A DNA stretch of 43,735 nt from an uncultured Paracoccaceae bacterium (GCA_937922155.1 CAKZVL010000005.1:1-43735), one strand, 5' to 3'. Shown: positions 1-10,557, numbered from the stretch's first letter. Numbers and translations: made by a program. Notes: generated by a model from the sequence alone, not told the origin.

Positions 1-68
1 GTCGCCATGCCCACGATGAACTTAGCAAGCTGGTTTGCGTCACGGGGTCTTTTGGGTTTATCAGTCAT
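1..68 (-). CDS. Partial CDS, N-terminus of a small basic conserved hypothetical protein (MTDKPKRPRDANQLAKFIVGMA...)
   Basis: Reverse-strand ATG at 68 reading open to the window edge; sequence resembles small Lys/Arg-rich proteins seen in alphaproteobacteria. Confidence 0.5.
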   Translation of the reverse strand, partial: MTDKPKRPRDANQLAKFIVGMA

Positions 69-209
69 GACCTCAAGATAAGCACCGCCTCGCGCGAGGG
101 CAAACTTTTATATTTCAAAGTGACCCACTACCGAAAAACACCTAACCCTTTCCTTTTGCCGCACGCCTGCTACATCGCGATCAAAGCCGATGTCATTAGG
201 GGGCGAACC

Positions 210-416
210 ATGCTGCGCGAAGATCCGTTATTTTTCCTCGTGGCGATATCCGTGTTGATCGTCCTTGGCATTTTGATGCTTGGGATCGGCAGCTTTGGCA
301 AAGGCGGCGAGTTTAACAAAAAATATGCCAACAAAATCATGCGCTGGCGCATTGGCGCGCAGGCCGTCGCGGTCGCTTTGATCTTGCTATATGTCTATCT
401 TCGTGGGGGAAACTAA
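210..416 (+). CDS. Small two-TM-helix membrane protein (twin transmembrane / HIG1-like)
   Basis: MLREDPLFFLVAISVLIVLGILMLGIGSFGKGGEFNKKYANKIMRWRIGAQAVAVALILLYVYLRGGN: two hydrophobic segments and a central NKIMRWRI motif; directly upstream of the PduO-type gene. Confidence 0.75.
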   Translation: MLREDPLFFLVAISVLIVLGILMLGIGSFGKGGEFNKKYANKIMRWRIGAQAVAVALILLYVYLRGGN

Positions 417-417
417 C

Positions 418-990
418 GTGGTCACGCTAAACAAAATCTACACCAAAACTGGGGATGCAGGCGAAACCGCCCTTGGCAACGGCAGCCGTGTGGCGAAACA
501 TTCCATGCGCGTGACCAGCTATGGCACGGTGGATGAACTGAACGCGACAGTGGGCATGGCCCGATTGCATGCAAGCGGTGACATGGATGCCCAGCTTGCC
601 ATGATCCAAAACGATCTTTTCGATCTTGGTGCCGATTTGTGCCGCCCTGACATGGAAAAGGACGCAGAGTCTGAATACCCCGTGTTGCGCGTGAGCGACG
701 CCCAGATCACCCGGCTTGAGGCAGAGTTGGACGCGATGACGCAATCTGTTGAACCCCTCAAAAGCTTTATTCTGCCCGGCGGCTCCGCACTTGCCGCGCA
801 TCTGCACCTGTCGCGTACCGTGGCGCGGCGCGCTGAGCGGCTGACAGTTGAATTGGCCACCGTGGAATCGGTGAACCCTGTTGCGGTGAAATACCTTAAC
901 CGTTTGTCAGATTGGTTCTTCCAAGCCTCCCGCATCGCCAACGACAATGGCCGCAACGACGTGTTGTGGGTGCCGGGCGCGAACCGCTAA
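418..990 (+). CDS. Cob(I)yrinic acid a,c-diamide adenosyltransferase, PduO type
   Basis: KIYTKTGDAGETALGNGSRVAK and FILPGGS...ARRAER motifs; likely GTG start at 418. Confidence 0.9.
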   Translation: MVTLNKIYTKTGDAGETALGNGSRVAKHSMRVTSYGTVDELNATVGMARLHASGDMDAQLAMIQNDLFDLGADLCRPDMEKDAESEYPVLRVSDAQITRLEAELDAMTQSVEPLKSFILPGGSALAAHLHLSRTVARRAERLTVELATVESVNPVAVKYLNRLSDWFFQASRIANDNGRNDVLWVPGANR

Positions 991-1141
991 AAATTTCCAA
1001 TGCGGCACGTTTTCCAGTCGGGGCCACACTACGTGGCGTCCCTGCCCGCTGCTGCGTCGATTTTATGCTGTCCTCTAAGGCCCTCACTTGTTATTCCAGA
1101 AAGCAAGATAAATACGTCTGGATAAATGGGAGAATAACGCG

Positions 1142-1900
1142 ATGAAGGTCCTCGTACCCGTCAAACGCGTCATCGACTATAACGTCAAAGTCCGCGTCAA
1201 AGCGGACGGCAGCGGTGTCGATCTAGCAAATGTCAAAATGTCGATGAACCCTTTCGACGAAATCGCAGTCGAAGAAGCGATCCGTCTAAAGGAAGCTGGA
1301 AAAGCGGAAGAAGTGATCGCCGTTTCCATCGGTGTCAAACAATGTCAGGAAACCCTGCGTACCGCTTTGGCGATGGGCGCGGATCGCGCGATCCTCGTGG
1401 TTGCTGCTGACGATGTTCACAACGACATCGAACCCCTGGCGGTTGCCAAAATACTCAAAGCGATCGTGGACGAGGAAGCGCCCGGTCTTGTCCTGTGTGG
1501 TAAGCAGGCCATCGACAACGACATGAACGCCACAGGTCAAATGCTGTCCGCCCTGCTGGGCTGGTCACAAGCGACCTTTGCCTCCGAAGTGAGCGTTGAC
1601 GGCGATAGCGCCGTGGTGACCCGCGAAGTGGACGGCGGCTTGCAGACGATCAAGGTCAAGATGCCGACAATCGTCACTGTTGACCTACGCCTGAATGAAC
1701 CGCGCTATGCGTCGCTTCCCAACATTATGAAGGCCAAGAAAAAGCCGATGGATGAAAAAACGCCAGCTGATTACGGCGTTGATGTATCACCCCGTCTGGC
1801 CATTGTGTCCACCACCGAACCCGAAGCGCGCGCTGCGGGTATCATGGTTGGATCGGTCGATGAATTGGTCGAAAAACTAAAAGAAGTGGGGGCTGCATAA
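1142..1900 (+). CDS. etfB: Electron transfer flavoprotein subunit beta
   Basis: [26 protein letters not shown]..., 252 aa, directly followed by etfA with overlapping stop/start. Confidence 0.96.
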   Translation: MKVLVPVKRVIDYNVKVRVKADGSGVDLANVKMSMNPFDEIAVEEAIRLKEAGKAEEVIAVSIGVKQCQETLRTALAMGADRAILVVAADDVHNDIEPLAVAKILKAIVDEEAPGLVLCGKQAIDNDMNATGQMLSALLGWSQATFASEVSVDGDSAVVTREVDGGLQTIKVKMPTIVTVDLRLNEPRYASLPNIMKAKKKPMDEKTPADYGVDVSPRLAIVSTTEPEARAAGIMVGSVDELVEKLKEVGAA

Positions 1901-2826
1901 TGGCTGTTCTACTGATTGCTGACATTAACGCGGGCGAATTGTCCGTTGATGCAACGGCCAAGGCGGTTGCGGCTGTTATCTCGCTCGGGGATGTCACTGT
2001 CCTGTGTGTGGGGGCCAATTGCAGCGGTGCTGCCGATGTCGCGGCCACGATTGATGGCGTCGCCAAAGTGCTGTGCGCCGAAGACGCGGTTTTGGGCCAC
2101 CAGATGGCGGAACCTGCGGCTGATTTGATTGTCTCCCTTGCGGGCGACTACAGCCACATCGCGGCACCGGGCACGACAGATGCGAAAAACATCATGCCCC
2201 GCGTTGCCGCCCTGCTGGACACGCAGATCATTTCTGAGGTCACCGCCGTTGTGGACGCAGATACGTTTGAACGTCCGATCTATGCAGGCAACGCGATCCA
2301 AACCGTGAAATCGGGCGATGCAACAAAGGTCATGACCATTCGCACCGCAGGGTTTGATGCCGCAGGCCTTGGCAATTCTGCATCCGTGGAAAAGGTCGCA
2401 GCACCCGCTGATCCCGGCCTGTCATCATGGGTCGAAGACAAGGTCGCAGCCAGCGACCGCCCTGAACTGACCTCAGCAGGCGTTGTTGTGTCTGGCGGGC
2501 GCGGTGTTGGGTCCGAGGATGACTTTAAAATCATCGAAGCTTTGGCGGATAAGCTGAACGCGGCCGTCGGTGCCTCCCGCGCAGCGGTGGATTCAGGCTA
2601 TGCGCCCAACGATTGGCAAGTAGGCCAAACCGGTAAGGTCGTGGCGCCTGATCTTTACATTGCTGTCGGTATCTCAGGTGCGATTCAGCACCTTGCGGGC
2701 ATGAAAGACAGTAAAGTCATCGTGGCTATCAACAAAGACGAAGAAGCACCGATTTTCCAAGTCGCCGACTTTGGACTTGTGGCAGATCTGTTTGACGCCG
2801 TGCCGGAGCTAACAAGCAAGCTTTAA
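1900..2826 (+). CDS. etfA: Electron transfer flavoprotein subunit alpha
   Basis: C-terminal FAD-binding motifs [12 protein letters not shown] and [22 protein letters not shown]. Confidence 0.96.
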   Translation: MAVLLIADINAGELSVDATAKAVAAVISLGDVTVLCVGANCSGAADVAATIDGVAKVLCAEDAVLGHQMAEPAADLIVSLAGDYSHIAAPGTTDAKNIMPRVAALLDTQIISEVTAVVDADTFERPIYAGNAIQTVKSGDATKVMTIRTAGFDAAGLGNSASVEKVAAPADPGLSSWVEDKVAASDRPELTSAGVVVSGGRGVGSEDDFKIIEALADKLNAAVGASRAAVDSGYAPNDWQVGQTGKVVAPDLYIAVGISGAIQHLAGMKDSKVIVAINKDEEAPIFQVADFGLVADLFDAVPELTSKL

Positions 2827-2860
2827 GGTGGATCTCACTCTGCGTTAGTAGTCAAATACC

Positions 2861-2889
2861 AAAGGCCCGCCCAATACTGGCGGGCCTTT
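2861..2889. terminator. Bidirectional intrinsic terminator between convergent etfA and the DUF6473-like gene
   Basis: Perfect inverted repeat AAAGGCCCGCC-caatact-GGCGGGCCTTT, A/T-rich at both ends. Confidence 0.85.
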
Positions 2890-2903
2890 CGCGTTTGATC
2901 CCC

Positions 2904-3746
2904 TTACCTTTGACCGATTTTGCGCAAGACCGGCGCAAGCTTTGCGCTAGCCTCTTGGTGGCAGGCGACTCCCAACATCTCTGACGCGGCCTTTTGCTGC
3001 ATCGGGGAAAAATACATCCCCCGGGTGCCGCGCGCCAAAGCGACCTCTGATGGGTTGGCCACAACAACCTCTGCCACCAGATCGCGCAACTTATCAATCA
3101 TCTCTACATTGATGAAAAGCGGATCTGCCTGCATCCCGCTTTCCCGTTCATTCCAGGGGGTGTTGTCCATTCTTTCGTTGGAGAACCACAAAAGAACAGC
3201 CCGCGGTCCAATCTGGCCCAGCATATTGCGCATGCGGGCAACCCAGGCTTCCCTCAATTCCTGTACAACGATGTCAAAGCGTTCAGCGGATTTTGCATAA
3301 AGCGCGCTCAACATATGTCGGGTGAATGTGAAATCGGAAAAGTCCACGTCACTATAAATCGCCTGCATGACGGTGGACGCACGCAAAAATCTGTCATTGC
3401 GTCTGGGATGAACGGAATAGAAACGATTTGACAGATAATTTGCCCCCATAATTTGAACAACCGTGGCTTGGGCATCATGGCAGGCAGACATAATCGTTGG
3501 ATCGTTGACAAAGGCATCAACACCGCCGTTCACACAGCCAAAGTTGACGCAGGTTTGTTTCAACTCCTTTTCAACAAGGGCTGGCAAAGGTTTGTCTATA
3601 AACTTGCCATAGGTTTCCGTCCCACCGATAAAGGCGTAATAAGGCTGATCCAGCCGCCGCCGGGGCCCCCGGAAAAAGATTCTGGACATACCATATCGGC
3701 ATGGTGCGTAGGATAAGCCGCCGCCGTCTATCGTTTCATGTTTCAT
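2904..3746 (-). CDS. DUF6473-like hypothetical protein
   Basis: 280 aa ORF, MKHETIDGGGLSYAPCRYGMSRIFFRGPRRRL...YAFIGGTETYGKF; resembles a Rhodobacteraceae hypothetical family. Confidence 0.65.
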   Translation of the reverse strand: MKHETIDGGGLSYAPCRYGMSRIFFRGPRRRLDQPYYAFIGGTETYGKFIDKPLPALVEKELKQTCVNFGCVNGGVDAFVNDPTIMSACHDAQATVVQIMGANYLSNRFYSVHPRRNDRFLRASTVMQAIYSDVDFSDFTFTRHMLSALYAKSAERFDIVVQELREAWVARMRNMLGQIGPRAVLLWFSNERMDNTPWNERESGMQADPLFINVEMIDKLRDLVAEVVVANPSEVALARGTRGMYFSPMQQKAASEMLGVACHQEASAKLAPVLRKIGQR

Positions 3747-3911
3747 TTCTATCTTTCAACCACTTCGCTTGACGCGCCCCTTTAAGCAGAATCAACCAAA
3801 GCCCTTGCGAAATCGCTAATGCGCATCTTTGTTGCGTTTTTTAACCAATTCGGTCACTTGAAGAATTGCGGCACCGCGGCATAGTGTGCAGCAGCGATCA
3901 GGAGAAAGCGC

Positions 3912-4787
3912 ATGAGCATTAAACAGGTTGGCATTGTCGGATCTGGACAAATGGGCAATGGAATTGCCCATGTCTTTGCGATGTCCGGTTTCGACGTTCT
4001 GATGACGGACATCAGCGCAGAGGCGCTCTCGGCTGCGATGGCAAAGATTGACAAAAACCTGGACCGTCAGGTCAGCCGCGATGTTCTGAGCCCCGATGAC
4101 AAAGCCGCCGCAATGGCCCGCATCAAAACCACCCAAACGCTGACCGATTTGGGCCAAATGGATTTGATTATTGAGGCAGCTGTTGAACGCGAAACAGTCA
4201 AGGCCGCCATTTTCGAAGACCTGCTCCCGCACCTAAAACCCACAACGATCCTGACGTCCAACACCTCGTCCATTTCAATCACGCGGCTGGCCTCCCGCAC
4301 GGATCGGCCGGAGAAATTCATGGGGTTCCACTTTATGAACCCGGTGCCTGTGATGCAATTGGTGGAACTGATCCGCGGAATCGCAACGGACGAAGAGACG
4401 TTTAAGGCTTGCTATGATGTCGTTGAAAAGCTTGGCAAAACGTCCTCCACCTCCGAGGACTATCCGGCCTTTATCGTCAACCGCATCCTGATGCCGATGA
4501 TCAACGAAGCGGTCTATGCCCTGTACGAGGGGGTCGGATCGGTGGAATCCATCGACACATCCCTCAAGCTGGGGGCAAACCACCCGATGGGCCCGCTGGA
4601 ATTGGCGGATTTTATTGGTTTGGACACCTGCCTTGCCATCATGAACGTGTTGCACGACGGGCTGGCCGACACCAAATACCGCCCCTGCCCCTTGCTGACC
4701 AAATACGTCGAAGCCGGGTGGTTGGGCCGCAAGACAAAACGCGGGTTCTATGACTACCGTGGCGAAACGCCGGTGCCGACGCGTTAG
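3912..4787 (+). CDS. 3-hydroxybutyryl-CoA dehydrogenase
   Basis: GIVGSGQMGNGIAHV Rossmann motif, LTSNTSSISIT, GFHFMNPVPVMQLVE, C-terminal RKTKRGFYDY. Confidence 0.95.
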   Translation: MSIKQVGIVGSGQMGNGIAHVFAMSGFDVLMTDISAEALSAAMAKIDKNLDRQVSRDVLSPDDKAAAMARIKTTQTLTDLGQMDLIIEAAVERETVKAAIFEDLLPHLKPTTILTSNTSSISITRLASRTDRPEKFMGFHFMNPVPVMQLVELIRGIATDEETFKACYDVVEKLGKTSSTSEDYPAFIVNRILMPMINEAVYALYEGVGSVESIDTSLKLGANHPMGPLELADFIGLDTCLAIMNVLHDGLADTKYRPCPLLTKYVEAGWLGRKTKRGFYDYRGETPVPTR

Positions 4788-4825
4788 GGTTGGTCCGGTG
4801 CCTGTCGCGCGCTTCCGGACCGACC
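4788..4825. terminator. Hairpin immediately after the 3-hydroxybutyryl-CoA dehydrogenase stop codon
   Basis: GGTTGGTCCGG ... CCGGACCGACC, 11-bp arms with one G-U, 16-nt loop; no clear U-tract, so terminator function is uncertain. Confidence 0.5.
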
Positions 4826-4890
4826 GCTAAGGGTTAAGGATGGAAGCCTAGCGAGTGTTACTTGCCGCAATGCCTAAAAGCACGCAACCC

Positions 4891-5784
4891 TCAGGATTTA
4901 CCCAAATCCAGCGTGGTTTCCCGCAGCCACGCCATAAACTCGCGCGGCTTTTTCACCCGTTCTGCCGCCTCTTCCGCCGAAATCGCCTCCCCAATCACAG
5001 GGGCCTGATCCTTACCCGTGGCATGAACGATCTCGTGCAGCAGCAGCCCTTGGCGCAGCGTCGCGGATATCTTGTCGGCAATCTGATACCAGCGCGAATT
5101 TGATCCCGGGAAAAAGCACGGAACGACCGTCGCGCCGGATTTGCGGATCATCTTCGCGGTAAAGACGTTCCACTCCCGCTCGATCGCGGGACCAAAAAAC
5201 GTATCACTGGAAGCCACAACGCCAGAAGGAAACAGCGTGATCAATCCACCGGCCTCCAGATGTTCCATGGCAAGACGGCGCATCTCCACCATCTTTTCCT
5301 GTGCGTCCGCTTCGTGGGTAAAGGGCACGGGGATCATATACTTGGTCGCGTCTTCATCGATGCCCGTCAGCAAGGACCGGGTCAGAATACGATAATCGTC
5401 GCGGCGGCGGCCAATCAGTTCTGCCAAAATCATCCCATCAACCAACCCATGCGGATGGTTGGCAACTAGAACGACGGGCCCCTCTTTTGGAATATTGGCA
5501 AGCTGGTCATCGGGCGTCGTCACTTTGATGCGCATCACATCCAGCGTCGCCTTCCAAAAGGCTTGCCCCTTTACCGGGCCCATGGCCTCGAACTCACGGA
5601 CCATCCGCATGATCCAAATCTTACCCGTCACCCATTCCATAACTTTGATGAAATTGCGCTTGAACGGCTCCTCAAACGTGCCGGAATAGGTCAGCGCGCC
5701 ACGGTCATAATTGGGCACGTCGACAACATCGCTTTGCGGGTTATCTGAGGTCGTCTCTGTCAATTGTTCAGTTCCCAAGGCCAA
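4891..5784 (-). CDS. Lysophospholipid (1-acyl-sn-glycerol-3-phosphate) acyltransferase-family protein
   Basis: PlsC-type motifs VLVANHPHGLVDGMI and LFPSGVVASS. Confidence 0.8.
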   Translation of the reverse strand: MALGTEQLTETTSDNPQSDVVDVPNYDRGALTYSGTFEEPFKRNFIKVMEWVTGKIWIMRMVREFEAMGPVKGQAFWKATLDVMRIKVTTPDDQLANIPKEGPVVLVANHPHGLVDGMILAELIGRRRDDYRILTRSLLTGIDEDATKYMIPVPFTHEADAQEKMVEMRRLAMEHLEAGGLITLFPSGVVASSDTFFGPAIEREWNVFTAKMIRKSGATVVPCFFPGSNSRWYQIADKISATLRQGLLLHEIVHATGKDQAPVIGEAISAEEAAERVKKPREFMAWLRETTLDLGKS

Positions 5785-5793
5785 ACATGGGCA

Positions 5794-6063
5794 TCAGTCG
5801 CCCTCTCCAAACTTGTCATCCACAAGCGCCTTGATCGCCACAGATAACGCGTCCGCCTCCGCTCCGGAGGTTTCAACCTCAATAAAGGTTCCGATGGTGG
5901 CTGCCAACATCAAAAGCCCCATGATGCTATCTCCGTCCGCAGACATGCCATCCTTGCGGACCGTTGCGGTTGCATCGAACTCTTCAACGACTTCCACCAA
6001 TTTGGCAGAGGCGCGGGCATGCAGCCCTTTGATGTTCTGGATTTCAAGTGTGAGTGTCGGCAT
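5794..6063 (-). CDS. HPr-family phosphocarrier protein
   Basis: IKGLHARASAKLVE (catalytic His) and GDSIMGLLMLAA (regulatory Ser). Confidence 0.93.
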   Translation of the reverse strand: MPTLTLEIQNIKGLHARASAKLVEVVEEFDATATVRKDGMSADGDSIMGLLMLAATIGTFIEVETSGAEADALSVAIKALVDDKFGEGD

Positions 6064-6456
6064 CTAAGCTGGGTTAACTTTCTGGGCATCTATGTATTTA
6101 TGCGCCGCCTCTAATGCGGCTTCGACCGCTTCGGGCACGGATTTGCGCCGACTTTTGGCCAGCTTGATCAACATCGGTAAATTAGCGCCATACATGATCC
6201 GCCGATTGGCCAGCGAACAGGCCCGCAGCGATAGGTTGGACGGTGACCCGCCAAACATGTCAGTCACAACAACAACGCCGCCGCCCAAATCTACGTCATT
6301 TGCCGCCTCGCAGATTTCGTCCTGTTTGTCAGAACGATTATCATCCGGGGCAATCGCAATCGCGCGAATGCCATCTTGCGCACCCACAACGTGTTCCATC
6401 GCCGACAGATATTCCTGAGCCAGCCCACCATGGGCCACGATGACGATTCCAATCAC
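6064..6456 (-). CDS. PTS EIIA component, mannose (Man) family
   Basis: MIGIVIVAHGGLAQEYLSAMEH (active-site His), VVVTDMFGGSPSNLS. Confidence 0.92.
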   Translation of the reverse strand: MIGIVIVAHGGLAQEYLSAMEHVVGAQDGIRAIAIAPDDNRSDKQDEICEAANDVDLGGGVVVVTDMFGGSPSNLSLRACSLANRRIMYGANLPMLIKLAKSRRKSVPEAVEAALEAAHKYIDAQKVNPA

Positions 6457-7373
6457 TAAACAGGTCCCCGTCGCGCATTCTGGTCCGCCTTAAGCTTGCG
6501 GTCCAATTCCCGATGCCTCTTAGACACCTGCCAGCCGCTCTGCGCAAGCCGCTCTGACAGCATTTGCGCAAGCGCGACAGATCGGTGTTGCCCACCCGTA
6601 CAGCCAAGCCCGATGGATAAATGCGCGCGCCCTTCATCCTTGTGCGCGGGCAGCGTCAATTCCAAGAGGGCCATGATCTTGTCCATAAACGGGGCCAGCC
6701 GTTCATCATCGTTGATATAGGCCGCCACGCGGGGGTCGCGTCCGTCAAGCGGGCGCAGCGCGTCATCCCAATGCGGATTGCGCAGGAAACGGCAATCAAA
6801 CACGATGTCGAGGCCCCGCGGCAAACCCCGTTTATAGCTAAAGGATTGCACCGACACGCCCAGCAGCTTGCCCTTAGCCGGCGCGAACAAACGATCAATT
6901 TCAGCGCGCAGGTCATGCGGGCTCATCTTGGTGGTGTTGATCAACAGTTCAGCGCGATCGCGGATCGGGGCCAACAGCTCTTTGTCGCGGTCAATGCCCG
7001 TGATCGGTGGCCCGTCGCCTGCCAATGGATGACGACGGCGGGTTTCGGAATAACGGCGCAGCAAAACATCGTCGTCTGCATCAAGATACAGCACCTGCAA
7101 ACGGTGCCCAAGTTCTTCGGTCATTTGGTCAATCGCCGCGATCAGACCTTGGGTGGTGAAATCGCGGTTGCGCACATCCAACCCCAGCGCAAGCGGGCTA
7201 GCCAGCGGTCCAGAGATCAAACGCGGTAAGAGGGAAAGGGGCAGATTATCAATCACCTCAAACCCCAGATCCTCAAGCGCGTTGACGGCTGTGGAACGCC
7301 CTGCCCCCGACGGGCCTGTCACAAGGATCGTCATTGGTTTGGAATGGCTGTCCATCGCGGGCCGCAGGGTCAT
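6456..7373 (-). CDS. rapZ: RNase adapter protein RapZ
   Basis: VTGPSGAGRSTAVNALEDLGFEVIDNLP P-loop, FDCRFLRNPHW, IGLGCTGGQHRSV. Confidence 0.95.
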   Translation of the reverse strand: MTLRPAMDSHSKPMTILVTGPSGAGRSTAVNALEDLGFEVIDNLPLSLLPRLISGPLASPLALGLDVRNRDFTTQGLIAAIDQMTEELGHRLQVLYLDADDDVLLRRYSETRRRHPLAGDGPPITGIDRDKELLAPIRDRAELLINTTKMSPHDLRAEIDRLFAPAKGKLLGVSVQSFSYKRGLPRGLDIVFDCRFLRNPHWDDALRPLDGRDPRVAAYINDDERLAPFMDKIMALLELTLPAHKDEGRAHLSIGLGCTGGQHRSVALAQMLSERLAQSGWQVSKRHRELDRKLKADQNARRGPV

Positions 7374-7789
7374 CGCTCACTTCGTCCAGACTTTAGGAAT
7401 TGCAGAATTGCTGGTGCGAAATGTATGCCATCAACCTTGTGAAACAAGGGAAAGCTTTGGCCCTGCAATATAACGTTACGTTGAGGCGGAATACGCTTTG
7501 TCTCGACGGTGTCCATATCAATGACCAGTTCAACCGCCGTTGGCGGCGCCGATTGCGCGCATAACACGCCCACGCCGCGCGCTTCGATCAGGCCGTTTAG
7601 GGTGTCAGGTGCCTGCGCGATCACTTTATCGCCTTTAGTCAACACGACCCGATCATCCGCCACCAACGCCGCCCCATAGGCCATCAGTTGCAACGCCAGT
7701 GACGATTTTCCGCTGCCTGATGCACCAGTGATCAACACCCCGGCCCCATCTATCGCCACACAAGTGGCATGAAGCGGGGCTGGTTCCAT
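7370..7789 (-). CDS. hprK: Short-form HPr kinase/phosphorylase
   Basis: VLITGASGSGKSSLALQLMAYGAALVADDRV; position between rapZ and chvG. Confidence 0.88.
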   Translation of the reverse strand: MEPAPLHATCVAIDGAGVLITGASGSGKSSLALQLMAYGAALVADDRVVLTKGDKVIAQAPDTLNGLIEARGVGVLCAQSAPPTAVELVIDMDTVETKRIPPQRNVILQGQSFPLFHKVDGIHFAPAILQFLKSGRSER

Positions 7790-7799
7790 CGCCCAAGGT

Positions 7800-9551
7800 T
7801 TAGATTGGCAAACCCACGACGAAACGCGCGCCGAGGGGTTCAGAGGTCATGTCAGCTTCGGTGGGGCGAATGTTTTCTGCCCAGATAACACCGCCATGCG
7901 CCTCAACAATCTGTTTGGATATGGCAAGACCAAGACCAGAGTTATTGCCAAACTGCTGTTCAGGCCGTTCGGAATAGAAACGCTGGAACACTTTGGACAA
8001 GGCTTCGTTTGGAATGCCCGGCCCCGTGTCTTCGACAACGACTAGCACACGGTTTTCACGTGCACGGGCCCAAACCCGGATTGCGTCGCCATCTTCGCAG
8101 AACGAAATCGCGTTGGTAATTAGGTTGACAAATACCTGCGCCAAGCGTCCTTCGAGGCCCATTACCAAAATCGGATCGTCCGGCAGATCAGAGATATAGT
8201 CGATCCCTTTCTCTTCTGCTTCGCGGCCAAGGAATTGGCTGAGGTTGCGCATCATTTTCAGCAGGTCAAAGGCTTCTTCTTCTTCCTTCACCAGTTCACT
8301 GTCCAAACGCGATGCGTTGGAAATGTCGCTGACCAAACGGTCAAGGCGACGCACGTCGTGTTCGATGACCTCTAGTAGCTTTTCGCGTTGATCGTCTCGC
8401 TTTGCCACACGCATCGTTCCGACCGCAGATCGCAAGGATGCCAGCGGGTTCTTAATCTCATGGGCCACGTCAGCGGCGAATTGTTCGTTGCCTTCAATGC
8501 GTTCGTACAGCGCCTGAACCATCCCGCGCAGCGCGCCGGACAAACGGCCGATTTCATCAGGGCGCCCGGTCAGGTCAGGAATTCGGACGCGCGTTGGCGA
8601 CATCTTGCGCGCGTTCTTGTCGCGGCCAAGTTCAGCAGCAGCCGCCAGATCAGCAAGCGGGTTGGCGATTGTGGATGCAAGGACAAGCGACAGCCCAACA
8701 CTAACCACGATCCCCACAAGGAACAGACGCAATACTTGTTCGCGTTCGCGCTGGACCAATTCATCCAATTCACCCGCCGCACTTGAAATAGAAACAAATC
8801 CAACAGGTTGCGCGCCTTGCTTAATCGGTGTTGTGACGATGAATGCAGTGCCCGACGACAAACCTGTCCGCGTTTGCACCGAGGCCCCTTTTTCAAGCGC
8901 CTCTGCGATGCCCTCTTCCGTCAGGACAAAATCATTTGTTTCCGCGTCCTCAGGCATTGGATCGCTTGTGATCACCGCACGCGTCCCGCTCCAGACTTTG
9001 CTCAGCAGGTCGGTAAAGAATGTCCCGCCTTGATCGGGGCCAATACCGTCCACTTCGACGGTCCGACTGGCCCCCGTTGCAGACGCGATCAACGTCCCGT
9101 TGGCGTCAAACACGCTGACGACGATGCCGCCGCGCAAATCCATATTGGCAAGGGTAAAGGGGACGTCGATACCGTCCCCCGTGATCATATTAACCGGCGC
9201 ACTAACCGGCATTCGTGCTTCTAAGACGTCTGCGATCAATTCTGCTTCGTTGACCAGGCCGTTGGCCCGTTGAAACGCCAGATTGTCGCGCGATGGGTTC
9301 AAATACAGAACCCCCGCGACAAGCAGGATCATCGCGATGAGGTTAAAAGTGATGATTTTGCGCGCAATCGGGGATTTGCGCAAATTGATCCAGCCGCGCC
9401 GACGCCGAATTTCCAGCAGTTCACCATCTGCGGAGGTCGGCGGCGCAACCCAATCATCGCCCAAAACCACTGACGGCTGGGAAGCATCAGCCGCGCGCCG
9501 GACCGAGTCAAGGTCCCGCACGTCGACATTTGACGTTACATCACTCATCAC
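7800..9551 (-). CDS. chvG: Sensor histidine kinase of the ChvG family
   Basis: ADVAHEIKNPLASLRSAVGTM H-box, LVNLITNAISFC N-box, DTGPGIP; adjacent to chvI and pckA. Confidence 0.9.
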   Translation of the reverse strand: MMSDVTSNVDVRDLDSVRRAADASQPSVVLGDDWVAPPTSADGELLEIRRRRGWINLRKSPIARKIITFNLIAMILLVAGVLYLNPSRDNLAFQRANGLVNEAELIADVLEARMPVSAPVNMITGDGIDVPFTLANMDLRGGIVVSVFDANGTLIASATGASRTVEVDGIGPDQGGTFFTDLLSKVWSGTRAVITSDPMPEDAETNDFVLTEEGIAEALEKGASVQTRTGLSSGTAFIVTTPIKQGAQPVGFVSISSAAGELDELVQREREQVLRLFLVGIVVSVGLSLVLASTIANPLADLAAAAELGRDKNARKMSPTRVRIPDLTGRPDEIGRLSGALRGMVQALYERIEGNEQFAADVAHEIKNPLASLRSAVGTMRVAKRDDQREKLLEVIEHDVRRLDRLVSDISNASRLDSELVKEEEEAFDLLKMMRNLSQFLGREAEEKGIDYISDLPDDPILVMGLEGRLAQVFVNLITNAISFCEDGDAIRVWARARENRVLVVVEDTGPGIPNEALSKVFQRFYSERPEQQFGNNSGLGLAISKQIVEAHGGVIWAENIRPTEADMTSEPLGARFVVGLPI

Positions 9552-9555
9552 TCAA

Positions 9556-10257
9556 CTACTCTTCGTTGTAGCGATAACCGATCCCGTACAGCGTTTCGAT
9601 CGCAGAAAATTCATCATCCGCTGTCCGCATCTTTTTGCGCAAGCGCTTGATATGACTGTCGATAGTCCGGTCATCTACATATACCTGATCATCATACGCC
9701 ACATCCATCAATTGGTCACGTGATTTCACGAACCCTGGACGCTGTGCCAATGCTTGGAGGAGTAAAAATTCTGTTACGGTCAGCGAAACGTCTTTGCCCT
9801 GCCATTTCACGGCATGGCGCAGCGGGTCCATCGTCAGACCACCGCGGATCATAATCTTGGTGTCTTCTGTTTCTTCGATTTCTTCGCCGCTGATCGCATC
9901 CTGACGACGCAATAGCGCGCGAATACGTTCCACCAACAAACGCTGCGAGAACGGTTTTTTCACGTAATCGTCCGCGCCCATACGCAGGCCAAGAACTTCA
10001 TCAATTTCATCGTCTTTCGACGTTAGAAAAATCACAGGCATAGATGTTTTCTGGCGCAAGCGCTGTAACAGATCCATTCCGTCCATGCGGGGCATCTTAA
10101 TATCCAGAACGGCAAGTTCTGGCATATCCTTGTTGAAAGCATCCAAAGCGGATTGACCATCATTATACGTCTGAACATCAAACCCCTCTGCTTCAAGGGT
10201 CATAGATACAGACGTCAGGATATTCCTGTCGTCGTCGACAAGTGCAATTTTAGACAT
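9556..10257 (-). CDS. chvI: OmpR-family response regulator of the ChvI type
   Basis: [28 protein letters not shown] receiver domain and winged-helix C-terminus; divergent from pckA. Confidence 0.92.
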   Translation of the reverse strand: MSKIALVDDDRNILTSVSMTLEAEGFDVQTYNDGQSALDAFNKDMPELAVLDIKMPRMDGMDLLQRLRQKTSMPVIFLTSKDDEIDEVLGLRMGADDYVKKPFSQRLLVERIRALLRRQDAISGEEIEETEDTKIMIRGGLTMDPLRHAVKWQGKDVSLTVTEFLLLQALAQRPGFVKSRDQLMDVAYDDQVYVDDRTIDSHIKRLRKKMRTADDEFSAIETLYGIGYRYNEE

Positions 10258-10435
10258 AGGGTTTACCCTTACTGCTCGTTAATTTGTTTAGCCTGCTCTT
10301 TTTTTTTGATCTTTCGTCAATTTGCGACAGCGAATCAATCCCAATCTCAGATTCGGGAAAAGGGCGTGCCTTATTTGCTCCACTAACCACTAATTTCTGG
10401 CTAAAGTGTGTCGATTTTGGACATTGTCGAAATTT

Positions 10436-10467
10436 GTTTACGCTAACGGTCATTTGGTTGCGCTAAC
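10436..10467. promoter_or_regulatory. Twin CGCTAAC operator-like sites upstream of pckA
   Basis: GTTTACGCTAAC (10436-10447) and GGTTGCGCTAAC (10456-10467), 20 bp apart, each 10/12 to the palindrome GTTAGCGCTAAC. Confidence 0.45.
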
Positions 10468-10557
10468 GCAAAAAAACAGGGTATTCGCAGCCGAAGTCTT
10501 GATGTTAAGCCGGTCTTGTTAGGTCAAAAACGACCCGTTAATCATAGGAGACTCCCC

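Noticed and set aside
1445-1462. GTTGCCAAAATACTCAAAG inside etfB, resembling the dispersed motif
   Set aside because: Encodes the etfB residues VAKILK; lacks the ATCATCTT part, so a coincidental partial match.
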